Positions 49,839 through 58,000 of a DNA stretch of 58,000 bases are shown here, one piece after another (the stretch's first letter is position 1; every line of letters begins with the position of its first letter). Where the stretch lies: assembly GCA_014529385.2 (NCBI GenBank), contig CM043952.1, positions 63,914,870 to 63,972,869 of the forward strand, written 5' to 3'. The stretch comes from Adiantum capillus-veneris. Lineage: Eukaryota > Streptophyta > Polypodiopsida > Polypodiales > Pteridaceae. The translations under genes and the position numbers were made by a program. A model generated the notes under the pieces. That model searched no databases, was not told the DNA's origin, and worked only from the letters and a program-made list of their open reading frames with translations.

Positions 49839-51819
49839 CAAATTTCTATATGAATACGTCTTTGTACGATATGGATTGCCAATAGAAATTGTGAGTGATC
49901 GAGGCACACATTTCATAAATGAAGTGATAGAGATCCTTCTAGATGAATTCATGGTAATCCATAGGAAATCAGCCCCGTATCATCCACAAGCAAACGGACA
50001 AGCTGAAGCAACAAACAAAACCATATGCACGGTCCTTACGAAGATTGTATCTGAGTCGAGAACTGACTGGGACCAAAAGTTACATTCAACATTATGGGCA
50101 TATAGGGTGGCGTATAAAACATCCATAGGAACGACCCCATATAACATGGTTTTTGGGCTAAATGCTATCTTGCCAATAGAATTCTTGATTTCAACCTTAA
50201 GGGTGGCTAAGGATCTAGAGTGGACAGGGCACGAGCTCTCTGATAGAATAGATGACCTAGAAAAGCTAGATGAGCTTCGCCTAAAAGCAGTAGCTTCCAT
50301 CTACGCTCAAAAAAGGCGACAAAAGGAATTTTTTGATAAGCATGTGCGGACTAAAGAATTTAAGGTTGGGGACTATGTCCTAGTTTACACTCTGAAACAA
50401 CATGCTAAAAAGCTTAAAAAGCGAGGGATGGGACCTCTGGTGATTAAAGATCTATCACCAAGTGGAGCCGTCAAGCTTGCTACATTAGACGGAGAAGAAA
50501 TGCCCAATTGGATTAGTGGATGCAGAGTGAAAAAGTATCTTTTGCCGCTAACCCAAGACATGCTTCTCAAAATACATCAAGAAAAGCTGCGTGTCCAGAA
50601 AAAGAAAAAGATTGAGGAGGAAGCGCAAGCCGAGGCGAAGGAAAGAATGGAGAAAAGAAGACTACTGCGTCAGAAACAGCGCAATGAAGAAGCAATACGA
50701 ATAAACGCAGTTAGTATAACAGAAATGGGGAATGACAAAGAAGAACCCATCATTGAATGCAAAGTAGGAACCAACCAAATCAAAGCCAGAGCACTATTGG
50801 ATTCAGGAGCTCAAGCTAACCTACTGTCACTCAGTTTGTATAGACAATTGACAAATGACACTAAACTACAAACTGCCAAGCAAGAGTTAAAGAGTTACTC
50901 TGAGAATGCAATCAAAACTGTCGGGTGCACAGTTTTACATATACAGATTAACCAATATGTGTATCCTCATATGTTTTACGTGGTTGAAGACCAAGCTACA
51001 CAACATCCATTATTGCTAGGACAACCATGGCAAAAGAAATACAATGCAATGATTGACTGGAGTTCTAAATCAGTGCTTATCAAATACGAAGGTGAAAGTC
51101 AATCAGTTAAGTTCACCAAAGGAGCAGAGCCAACTCCAAAGGAAGAATCCACGGACAAGGGCAAACAACAAACAGAGGAAAAGAAGAAGCAATGGCAACC
51201 AAAAGTTTCTATACAACCGGAGTACTCTTCGACGAGGAATTCTCAACAGTGGATAAGGAAGACAAGCAATAATATAACAGCTCAAACTTGGGATAAAACG
51301 GAGTCAACATTGGTATGGAGACCAAAAAAGGTGGTGCCAGAAAAAACAAACAGAGTCTTCAATACCAGACAACAGAGTGATCCCCGACAATCAAGGAAAG
51401 TGAAACAGATCTGGATTCCAAAGAAGTTCATGACAGCACAAAGCTACAGCCAGCAAATTTGGATCCCAAAGATTTATAAACAGGAACTCCCTTCAAGACA
51501 ATCAACGGAAACTCCTAGGTATTTCAAGGCGAGGAAATCAACACACAGAACAAAGCAGGTTTGGGTCGCAAAGAGTTTGTGGCAAGCACAAGCAAAGCGG
51601 AAGCAGATTTGGATTGTGAAAAAAGACAACAAGGTAACGAAGAATCCATCTACTGATTCTACTACCGAAGTGCCAAGACCAACCCAAAACCCGACCACCA
51701 ATCCTTCAATCAAACAAAGAGCAGCTTTATTGGAAAGAATGTTGTATCGTCGCTCTACAATTGCATTGGGAACTTATGACCAAAACAACTACAATGCTTC
51801 ACCCACAGACACTTCATAG
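49839..51819 (+). CDS. Element F integrase C-terminal half, second protease-like domain and Trp-repeat tail
   Basis: Numbered from 49792 (open frame, no ATG). Integrase core with IVSDRGTHF (Asp36) and GQAEATNKT (Glu72), spacing 35; C-terminal SH3-like part to ~250 (GDYVLVYTLKQHAKKLKKRG). Coiled Lys/Glu/Arg-rich stretch ~265-305. Then a retropepsin-like domain, ARALLDSGAQANLLSLSLY (Asp337) to HPLLLGQPWQKKY (Gly410). Then seven Trp motifs at ~466-610 (QWQPK, QWIRK, VWRPKK, IWIPKK, IWIPK, VWVAK, IWIVKK) in a basic low-complexity chain, ending at 675. A protease after integrase is not the normal Gypsy order. The tail arrangement is echoed in E. Confidence 0.87.
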
Positions 51820-52819
51820 TCGTCCGGGAGGACTCAGACTAGGAGGGGGGGAGGTATACAGGAGCTACAAAGCAGCCACAAGCGGAAAAAAACAAAGAAA
51901 AACAAAAATTATATTACAAGGGCAGTGTCTTACATGATTTTGCCATTTTTTATGTTTGATTGCGGATATTGATAATATTTATGCCCTTATATACCTTGTT
52001 TTGCAACAAGAAGAGATCAAATGATGAATTTGGGTCTCTAGATGTGTAAATATCACTAAATAAGAGTGTTTTTGGAGCTAAAAAGTGGAAAAAAGTGGTA
52101 ATCCAAGTCCAAAAATCACAAAGAAGTGTATATTCATATACACAGGGTTACCAGATATTTATCGTGTATGTTTGGAATTTTTTGGCTTCAATTTGCTATT
52201 TTCCTTTATTTTTATGATTTTCTTAATAAAAATAAAAGAAAAATAAAAAAGCAGGTGAAATGAGATCGGAAAAAAGAAAAGAATAGACGGTGATGATCCT
52301 AATGACAAGGGCAACCCATGGTAAAAATGGGGTACAATTCTGAAAAAGTTGCGGAAAGCCTGAAATGACAGAATTTTGGCAAAGTGGACAGATTTCTCAG
52401 AAACAGGTCAAACGGAGTCCAAATTGAGGAATTTCAAATCCTAAAGTGCATTTCACGACGAGATAGGAGCACATGTCAAATTTGCTAACAAGTGATCCGG
52501 GAAGCCCGAAGTTAAGTATTTTTCACTTCACTATCAAGCTCATTTCCACTATTACCTTCTTGGAGAGAGCAAAGAGCACACAGGAGCATCCGACCTTCTA
52601 CCGCCTTCTACGACTGCTACGAGAGCTCAGAGGACACCAGACATGAGAGGTAGACTCGTTGCCATAAGCTTTTGATGCTTATCGTTAACTTTTGTCGCGA
52701 AAACTCACCAAAACCAAGAAACAAGAGCAGACGGGGAATGGGGAAGAACGCTAGGTAGGGGCACAACCGCCTAACCAAACCTTGCAAGAACTTAGAGGTG
52801 GGTTACCCTAACATAGAAA
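51820..52819 (+). other. Element F spacer after pol, no gene seen
   Basis: AT-rich. Contains an inverted repeat GTGTATAT-TC-ATATACAC (52127-52144) and an A-rich run (52220-52260). The stretch 52540-52800 is richer in CT and less AT-rich, resembling a plant 5' leader, and leads to two small ORFs. Confidence 0.5.
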
Positions 52820-53077
52820 ATGAGTTCTAGCACTCAAAGCTCGAGAAAGAACGACTGGAAAAACCCTAGGTCAACAGAGCCTGCAAGAGGCAAACAGAAA
52901 AAAGTTGTCGGAACGACACAAAACTTCTCAAGAAGCTTAACAACATCGAGGGCAATGCAACCATGGAGTATCTCCAGGTTTGTACCACCAAAAGTAAGTC
53001 AGAACAACCGATTCGGCTGCGGACACACAAAGCGTCATTTTGGCATAACGGCTAAAATTGACGACCAAATGACATGA
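52820..53077 (+). CDS. Small ORF in element F spacer, 85 codons, unrecognised
   Basis: The ATG opens MSSSTQSSRKNDWKNPRSTE, a basic Ser/Lys-rich frame ending FGITAKIDDQMT. Its stop overlaps the ATG of the next frame (ATGA at 53074-53077). No motif recognised. It may be a relic exon or chance; the overlap with another small basic ORF is the only reason to list it. Confidence 0.3.
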   Translation: MSSSTQSSRKNDWKNPRSTEPARGKQKKVVGTTQNFSRSLTTSRAMQPWSISRFVPPKVSQNNRFGCGHTKRHFGITAKIDDQMT

Positions 53078-53346
53078 AACTTCACGAGCAGTTTCAACTA
53101 TACATGGATGACTTATGTTTGCAAGCAAAACCCAAAAGAAAGCTGATTCACTTACCGATGGTGAAAAAGACGCTTTCGAGCAACCAAATGGATAAAGATG
53201 GAGAACGGGGAGCCAAAGTCAAGTCCAACCAACTGGATGGCTTCGCAACATATCCAATGAGCTGGAAATGCAACTCTCAAGAAGAAAAGTTGAAGAAATT
53301 CAACTCCAAGGCAAAAAGACGACTTCGGAGACTGAAATGCCTATAA
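53074..53346 (+). CDS. Small ORF in element F spacer, 90 codons, unrecognised
   Basis: Starts inside the stop of the previous frame. Strongly basic (KAKPKRKLIHLPMVKK; EKLKKFNSKAKRRLRRLKCL), with the look of a nucleic-acid-binding or nuclear-localised peptide. It stops about 110 bp before the second palindrome cluster. Function unknown. Confidence 0.3.
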   Translation: MKLHEQFQLYMDDLCLQAKPKRKLIHLPMVKKTLSSNQMDKDGERGAKVKSNQLDGFATYPMSWKCNSQEEKLKKFNSKAKRRLRRLKCL

Positions 53347-53456
53347 GGGGGCTTTTTAGCTAAACTGATGACTTTTTAAGTTGAAAACTAGTTAGCAGGG
53401 CTTAGGGCACTAGCACAAAGCATTCTTTGCACAAAAAGACCAACATTTCAAGAAAA

Positions 53457-54464
53457 GACATCATACGCGTATGATGTCTCACAGCATGATTTTCACATCC
53501 ATTTCAACATTTGAGTGCATAGCCTCATTCCACATGTTAATCACATCCTATGAACCAAGTATCATGAGAATTGGAGTTAGAAAACCCAAGGAAAACCAAA
53601 AAGACGCAAAGTAGGCCATAAAATTGATTTTTGGTCCTAATTTTGTCAAAATAACTCCAAACTCATTGAAACTTTGTAGGATTGTTGATTAACACATCTA
53701 CAAGCTATCTGGAACCAAAAAGCACCACTTTGACACAAAAGACATCATACGCGTATAATGTCTATTTGCACTTACAGAGCCAAAAATGCTCATTTGTCAT
53801 CATACATCCATTATATATATCTAATACATGCTACATATGAAGTTTGGAACCATTTGGTCAAGTGGATCACCCCATTAGCCCAATAAGAGAAAATCCTTCA
53901 TACAAAGCCTATTTTTGTCCCAAATCCAACATATTCAAGTCCAAACCAAGATTTGAGTATAAACAGTCCTTCACTAGCACATGGAGAGTCCACAGAACCA
54001 ATCCCATGAAAAATTGATGAAAAAGACATCATACGCGTATGATGTCTCCAGAGCCAATTTTAGCCAAAAATCTATCCAAACTTCATAAATCCACTGAATA
54101 AGCCTATGTAAAGCCAAATCCAAGCTTATAGAAAAAATTGGTCCAAAAATGCACTAAAAGACATCATACGCGTATGATGTCTCACTATGTGATTTTAGCA
54201 CCTCAGGGCTTCAACCACCAAACAGAAGTGTTCTACATGCCATTTGAAAGTAATCCACCAAGTTTTATCCAATTTGGATCATAAAATCCATTTCCCTTTC
54301 AAAATTTTGCCAAGAGCCTGAACTGGACTAAACTGGCCAAAACATGACCAAATGGGATCCAAACTCAAATCCAAGCATATGACACTCATGTATACACTAT
54401 CACCTACAAGCACAACCAATATGAAGTCATTCTGACACAAAAGACATCATACGCGTATGATGTC
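53457..54464 (+). repeat. Palindrome cluster 2 (five copies) in element F, upstream of ORF3
   Basis: Same palindrome as in the leader. Copies start at 53457, 53741 (one change), 54025, 54160 and 54443; four are perfect. Start-to-start distances are 284, 284, 135 and 283. The copy at 54025 shares its flank AAATTGATGAAAAA with the leader copy at 41745. The last copy ends 167 nt before the ORF3 ATG. The DNA between copies is diverged and AT-rich. Confidence 0.95.
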
Positions 54465-54611
54465 TCAAGCATGTTTTTGAGCCCAGTTTGCATATTTTTT
54501 CACCTACATTGCATCCTTAGGCCCTGAATAGCTCATGTTTCAATTTTCAAGTCATTTGAATAGTTAAAAGCTTCATTTCGGCTTTCAGTACTAAAAAGAC
54601 GCTAACTTCTG

Positions 54612-54627
54612 AAATTGGAGTTACAGG
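54612..54627 (+). promoter_or_regulatory. Candidate 3' splice site before ORF3
   Basis: GAAATTGGAGTTACAG followed by GATCC and then the ORF3 ATG at 54632. The pyrimidine content upstream is modest (CTTCATTTCGGCTTTCAG is a better acceptor ~40 nt earlier, near 54571-54588). Either could receive the leader donor at 40850. Inference only. Confidence 0.3.
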
Positions 54628-54631
54628 ATCC

Positions 54632-57600
54632 ATGGATTCCGCTAAGTCATCGGCAACTAAGAGAAAAAGACCAACCATCAAGGATGCTCTTGCAGAGGCA
54701 GAACCTTTTGATATTCCAACAGAAACCCTCAAGCCAACCAAGACTTGGATGGAGGAAGCAGTACTAGAAAAAGAAGGAATAAAGATCTACCAGGGGACTT
54801 TCAGAGATCCTCAAGGGCAATCGGTCGATGTACCTATGATCCCACGAGAATTAGTGGACTATAGCAGATCAGAGAACATAAGCAGATACCTGGAAAAGGC
54901 TGACTTACACAGGTTCTTCACCTCGAGACCATCAAGTGTAGACACAAGAAGAGTGTATGAGTTGGCAACATCCATTCAGAAGGATGGGAAAGCCACGTTG
55001 ACAGCCATGGATGGAGAAACAGTTGAAGTACAGATCACTCCACAGCTCATTGCAGATGCATTGAAGCTGCACAACAAAGGGAGTTCTGTCAGAGAAATAA
55101 GGGAAGCCATAGAGGTCTATGGATCAAAGAAACAAAATACAACCTACGGAGATATGGCAGATCAACGAGCGGCAACCCTTTGCCGATTATACAACCAGTT
55201 TTTCCATGTGTGCAGCAAAAGACCGCAGAAGTATACTACACCACCCCATGCCATTGCGACAACCATCACATGGGCACTGAAGAGCAACGTGCCAAAAGAG
55301 GTGAATTATGCTCAATACATCCACGAGCAAGTAATCGCCATGCACAACCAGAAACCAAAGTACATAGGAGGAGGAGAAATCCTAACAAGAATAGCTTATG
55401 AAGCTATTGGAGCTAGGGATCAAGGGCCACAGGTTCCCTCCCAAAATGAGTGGCTTAGAGAAGCCGATGAGGAGGAAGAACAGCAAGAAGTATCCAAGAG
55501 GGCGTCCACAAGAGCACGCCGAAAACTAGAAATAGTTTCAGAACCTGAGAAGGCCGTGGACGAGCCGCTCAAGAAGAAAGTGAAGAAGAAGGCCGATCCC
55601 AAGCAAACCAAAAGTCAAAAATCCGCAAGAATGGAAAGGCTGGTAGAGCAGTTTAGAGCGGAAAGAGCTCTAAAGGGGGATTTTGAAGAAATGTGGGTGC
55701 CAGACCCCACTAAAGTCGGAACCAGCTCAGCCAGGCCACATGTTGATCAATATGATCAATACATTAGAGCTTATGAGGAGTCGGAGGCCATACTGGAGCA
55801 GCAACCTGTCGAGCCTTATACTGAAGAGGAAGTACAGCTTTTAAAAGCTGAGCTGCAAAAGGACGACAAGGGGAAGAAAAAAATAGATGAGTCTACTGAA
55901 CCTAAAGAGACAGTAAGGCAAGCAAACAAAGGGAAAGCCAAGGTGACTGAAGACAATCAGCCCTCTTTTACTGTTGTACCAAGCCCGAAGAAGATGGAAA
56001 TTATTGTGGAGGAAACCACAATAGAAATAGAAACAGAAATTATGGAAAAGCCGGAGGCCGGGACCAAGGAAACGGAGATAGATCCAGTTCAGCAAAAGAA
56101 AGATGATTATGAGGATCTGGTAGCGATCGGATACAGTGAAGAAGAGGCCCTGGAGGCAGTTTATGGGATATCCCTACGGAAACAAGATGATTGGAAAGGG
56201 ACGAAAGAAAAGACAAAGGGTACAATGGAGAGTGAAGAAAAAATGGACGAGCCGAAGCCATTGGAGGTGGTGGCAGAAAGAGCTGTCAAGTTGACAGATG
56301 ACGATGAAAAAGACATGCACATGGTGCATGAACTGCTCAGCAAGATTAAAGAAAGATCCAGAGCAAAGGAAGTAGCACTTGAGACAGCAAAACAAAAGGA
56401 AGCCGAGTTGCAGAAGAAGTTAGAGAATGCTATGACTGAATCTGAAAGTCATAAAGCATCACTCTACGACGCCGAAAACGAGAGGGACGGCTTGATACTC
56501 CAACTAGCCGAAGCTTCAAGAGAGGTAACAAGCTCACAGGAAGCAAAGGAGCGAATAGAAGATGAGCTGGAGGCAGCCAAGGATGAGCTCATTGAGCTAA
56601 GGGAAAGAGTCGAACTTCAAGAAAGGACAATCACGAGACTCAGGACCAACCCTAGAGCTAGCAGAGCAGGAACAGAACAAGCGGGAGCCCTTGTACCAGC
56701 TCTGGAAGATCAGGTCAGAAGTCTGCAAAGAGAGCTGAGGTTAGAGCAAGTGCAAAGATTGCACATGGCGGAGGGATCATTGGCTGCAGAGGAGAGGCTC
56801 ACATCAGAAAACCAAACACTAAGGACAGAAAATGAGGCCCTCCGCAAACAGCTCCAAGACCTCCAAGAGCAACAAAGAAGAGAAACAGAGACACCACAAG
56901 AAGAAGCAGGGGGAGCAACCATAGAGCTACCAGAAACTGGAGAGGCAACCACAATCGAAGATCCAGCCCCAGTTCAAGAAGTGTCCTCGACTTCAGGAAT
57001 CTCTGAAGGAGAAGAACAAAGGCTCCAGGACCAAATAGAAAAGTCAACAGAGGAAAGTGCCAAGGCGGAAATGGAATGGGAAAGGAGACTCCTCATCTCC
57101 ATTAGACTTCAAGGTTTAGACACAAAAGTGCTCCACGAAGAGTGGATGCAACCTAGCCTGCCTTTCCCTCTGATGAAATTTGAAGTGATAAAGACGAAAA
57201 AGAGAATAGAGGAGGAGCAGTATGTCGCTCTTTATGAAGGCGACATCACAAAGGATGAACAATCAAAGAAGATTGTAGATTCTCAACCTAGATGGAGGAA
57301 AGGTTGGCTGAACAAATACCCAGCCTACCTCATCTACTTGGTAGAGGCTCCAAAGGAGATTCGGGAGGATGCAACCTTCTGCCCGGTGCCGAGAGTCAGA
57401 AACTGGAAAGAGCATGGCAGGATTGCAGAAAAGAAGTCAAATTGGCTTAATTATCCCAGGATGCCAGGACCAAAGGAAGGAGAGAGAATAGGTAAAGCCT
57501 ACATGGTGAAAACCCTAACGGGCACCATCAAACTCTTTACTGGCTCTCCTGACCTTTCGTGTCAGATGCTAAAGAAAATCTGCAGGACTCTCTTAGCATG

Positions 57601-57889
57601 CATTGAAGTGTTCGCGCCAGATAAAGCCACGACCTCGAGTCTACTATCGACGGCCGACACAGTGACAGATATGATGTATGATCTTTCTTTGCAGCCATCA
57701 CCAAAGGTGTTACATCTCTTATACCAAAGAATTATGTTTTTGCCTAGCTTCCACATGCAAACATTCGAAGAAGCTTTCTACACCGGCTTTTTCACTCATG
57801 AAAGCAAAATATTCGGCCCAACCTTGACCATCGGCAACCTACGCTACGAATCACATTTGCAGATGCTCAAGACGACAGGACTCTATTGA
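54632..57889 (+). CDS. Element F ORF3: 1085-residue coiled-coil protein of unknown function
   Basis: The ATG at 54632 opens MDSAKSSATKRKRPTIKDAL. Regions: basic start (nuclear-signal-like KRKRP at 11-15); globular block ~75-270 (LHRFFTSRPSSVDTRRVYEL, GETVEVQITPQLIADALKL, IATTITWALKSNVP) whose layout recalls the plant mobile-domain-like proteins carried by Athila elements; Lys/Glu-rich linker; a short segment at ~491-515 (YEDLVAIGYSEEEALEAVYG) resembling the first two helices of a UBA domain; a long coiled coil ~559-750; acidic linker; and a C-terminal globular block ~810-1085 (WRKGWLNKYPAYLIYLVEAP). No signal peptide or membrane segment, so not a classical envelope protein. Uninterrupted, unlike pol. 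The stop lies 35 bp before the polypurine tract. Confidence 0.85.
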   Translation: MDSAKSSATKRKRPTIKDALAEAEPFDIPTETLKPTKTWMEEAVLEKEGIKIYQGTFRDPQGQSVDVPMIPRELVDYSRSENISRYLEKADLHRFFTSRPSSVDTRRVYELATSIQKDGKATLTAMDGETVEVQITPQLIADALKLHNKGSSVREIREAIEVYGSKKQNTTYGDMADQRAATLCRLYNQFFHVCSKRPQKYTTPPHAIATTITWALKSNVPKEVNYAQYIHEQVIAMHNQKPKYIGGGEILTRIAYEAIGARDQGPQVPSQNEWLREADEEEEQQEVSKRASTRARRKLEIVSEPEKAVDEPLKKKVKKKADPKQTKSQKSARMERLVEQFRAERALKGDFEEMWVPDPTKVGTSSARPHVDQYDQYIRAYEESEAILEQQPVEPYTEEEVQLLKAELQKDDKGKKKIDESTEPKETVRQANKGKAKVTEDNQPSFTVVPSPKKMEIIVEETTIEIETEIMEKPEAGTKETEIDPVQQKKDDYEDLVAIGYSEEEALEAVYGISLRKQDDWKGTKEKTKGTMESEEKMDEPKPLEVVAERAVKLTDDDEKDMHMVHELLSKIKERSRAKEVALETAKQKEAELQKKLENAMTESESHKASLYDAENERDGLILQLAEASREVTSSQEAKERIEDELEAAKDELIELRERVELQERTITRLRTNPRASRAGTEQAGALVPALEDQVRSLQRELRLEQVQRLHMAEGSLAAEERLTSENQTLRTENEALRKQLQDLQEQQRRETETPQEEAGGATIELPETGEATTIEDPAPVQEVSSTSGISEGEEQRLQDQIEKSTEESAKAEMEWERRLLISIRLQGLDTKVLHEEWMQPSLPFPLMKFEVIKTKKRIEEEQYVALYEGDITKDEQSKKIVDSQPRWRKGWLNKYPAYLIYLVEAPKEIREDATFCPVPRVRNWKEHGRIAEKKSNWLNYPRMPGPKEGERIGKAYMVKTLTGTIKLFTGSPDLSCQMLKKICRTLLACIEVFAPDKATTSSLLSTADTVTDMMYDLSLQPSPKVLHLLYQRIMFLPSFHMQTFEEAFYTGFFTHESKIFGPTLTIGNLRYESHLQMLKTTGLY

Positions 57890-57924
57890 TCAAGCCTAAA
57901 AGTCATGTCAGGGACGACATGAAC

Positions 57925-57938
57925 GCGGAGGGGGGGAG
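57925..57938 (+). other. Polypurine tract of element F
   Basis: GCGGAGGGGGGGAG directly before the LTR start TGTTGAGCC. Confidence 0.88.
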
Positions 57939-58000
57939 TGTTGAGCCAGCAGAGGATCACACCCGCATTTTTGTTCACACCCATCATTTTGTAACCATTG
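57939..58000 (+). repeat. 3' LTR of element F, first 62 bp
   Basis: Identical, as read, to 39854-39915 of the 5' LTR; cut by the window edge. Confidence 0.93.

Larger units (their letters stand above)
29042..58000 (-). mobile_element. Element E: non-autonomous Athila-like Gypsy element, minus strand, 3' part
   Basis: On the minus strand the order is gag end (39853-39478), protease (34243-33290), linker ORF (33223-32810), tail ORFs (32734-31198), noncoding region, polypurine tract (29995-29980) and a 938-bp 3' LTR (29979-29042). Its 5' part lies beyond the window, because F sits inside E. No RT, RNase H or integrase separates the protease from the tail. Protein similarity to F is very high in the protease, and the LTR has the same length and a recognisably related U5 end, but the LTR start differs, so it is a sister family and not a copy of F. 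Confidence 0.88.
39854..58000 (+). mobile_element. Element F: giant Athila-like Ty3/Gypsy element with ORF3, 3' LTR cut by window end
   Basis: 936-bp 5' LTR (39854-40789), Athila-type primer site, palindrome-bearing leader, gag, a very long pol polyprotein, a second protease-like and Trp-repeat tail, a palindrome-bearing spacer, a 1085-codon ORF3, polypurine tract and the first 62 bp of the 3' LTR (from 57939), which match the 5' LTR exactly as far as I can see. The internal length is about 17.1 kb. Frameshifts at the gag-pol junction and at three places in integrase make this copy defective. The left flank is GACTT; the right is outside the window. Confidence 0.93.

Noticed and set aside
41331-54464. 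CRISPR-like array of evenly spaced palindromes
   Set aside because: The repeats are 22 bp with 100-260 bp between them, lie in a plant retrotransposon leader and spacer, and have no cas genes. The spacing is that of a decayed tandem repeat.
54632-57889. ORF3 as a viral envelope gene
   Set aside because: Position fits, but no signal peptide, membrane anchor or cleavage site is visible, and half the protein is charged linker and coiled coil.

Overview
This window is plant nuclear DNA made almost entirely of nested LTR retrotransposons. I found no host gene, tRNA or rRNA that I could support. The organism is a land plant with a large, repeat-rich genome: the Ty3/Gypsy elements carry plant-specific traits (a second, archaeal-type RNase H; an Athila-style primer-binding site) and the Ty1/Copia elements use the initiator-Met tRNA primer site. 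A fern, lycophyte or gymnosperm would fit, but the sequence alone does not settle this.

Left half (1-23645) is one nest. A decayed Ty1/Copia element, called C here, is split by a Tat-like Gypsy element A (2053-20265): C's pol frame stops at 2052 and resumes in phase at 20267. A's 3' LTR was then hit twice, by D (9008-10955, an internally deleted member of C's own Copia family, 5-bp target duplication) and by B (11261-19988, a nearly complete Tat-like Gypsy with two long ORFs, broken by one frameshift). A and B both have an unusual protease signature (Asp-Gly-Gly-Ala). B shows a decayed first RNase H followed by an archaeal-type RNase H.

Positions 23646-29041 are AT-rich, with decayed coding-like scraps, microsatellites and a short tandem repeat.

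Right half (29042-58000) is a second nest. E lies on the minus strand and runs off the right edge. It is an Athila-like element with gag/protease and a tryptophan-repeat tail but no reverse transcriptase, RNase H or integrase. Inside it sit G (34262-39477, a young Copia with 319-bp LTRs and a perfect 5-bp target duplication) and F (39854 to beyond 58000, plus strand), a giant Athila-like element with about 17 kb of internal sequence.

F is the most interesting object. It has (i) nine copies of a 22-bp palindrome centred on ACGCGT, in two clusters that end 169 nt before the gag ATG and 167 nt before the ORF3 ATG, mostly about 284 bp apart; (ii) a tandemly duplicated HHCC integrase zinc-finger region; (iii) a second aspartic-protease-like domain downstream of integrase; (iv) a tail of repeated Trp-x-x-Lys motifs, also found in E; (v) an intact 1085-codon third ORF with a long coiled coil; and (vi) a gag with a large unrecognised N-terminal domain. 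E and F look like a non-autonomous and (formerly) autonomous pair sharing a gag-protease and tail architecture.
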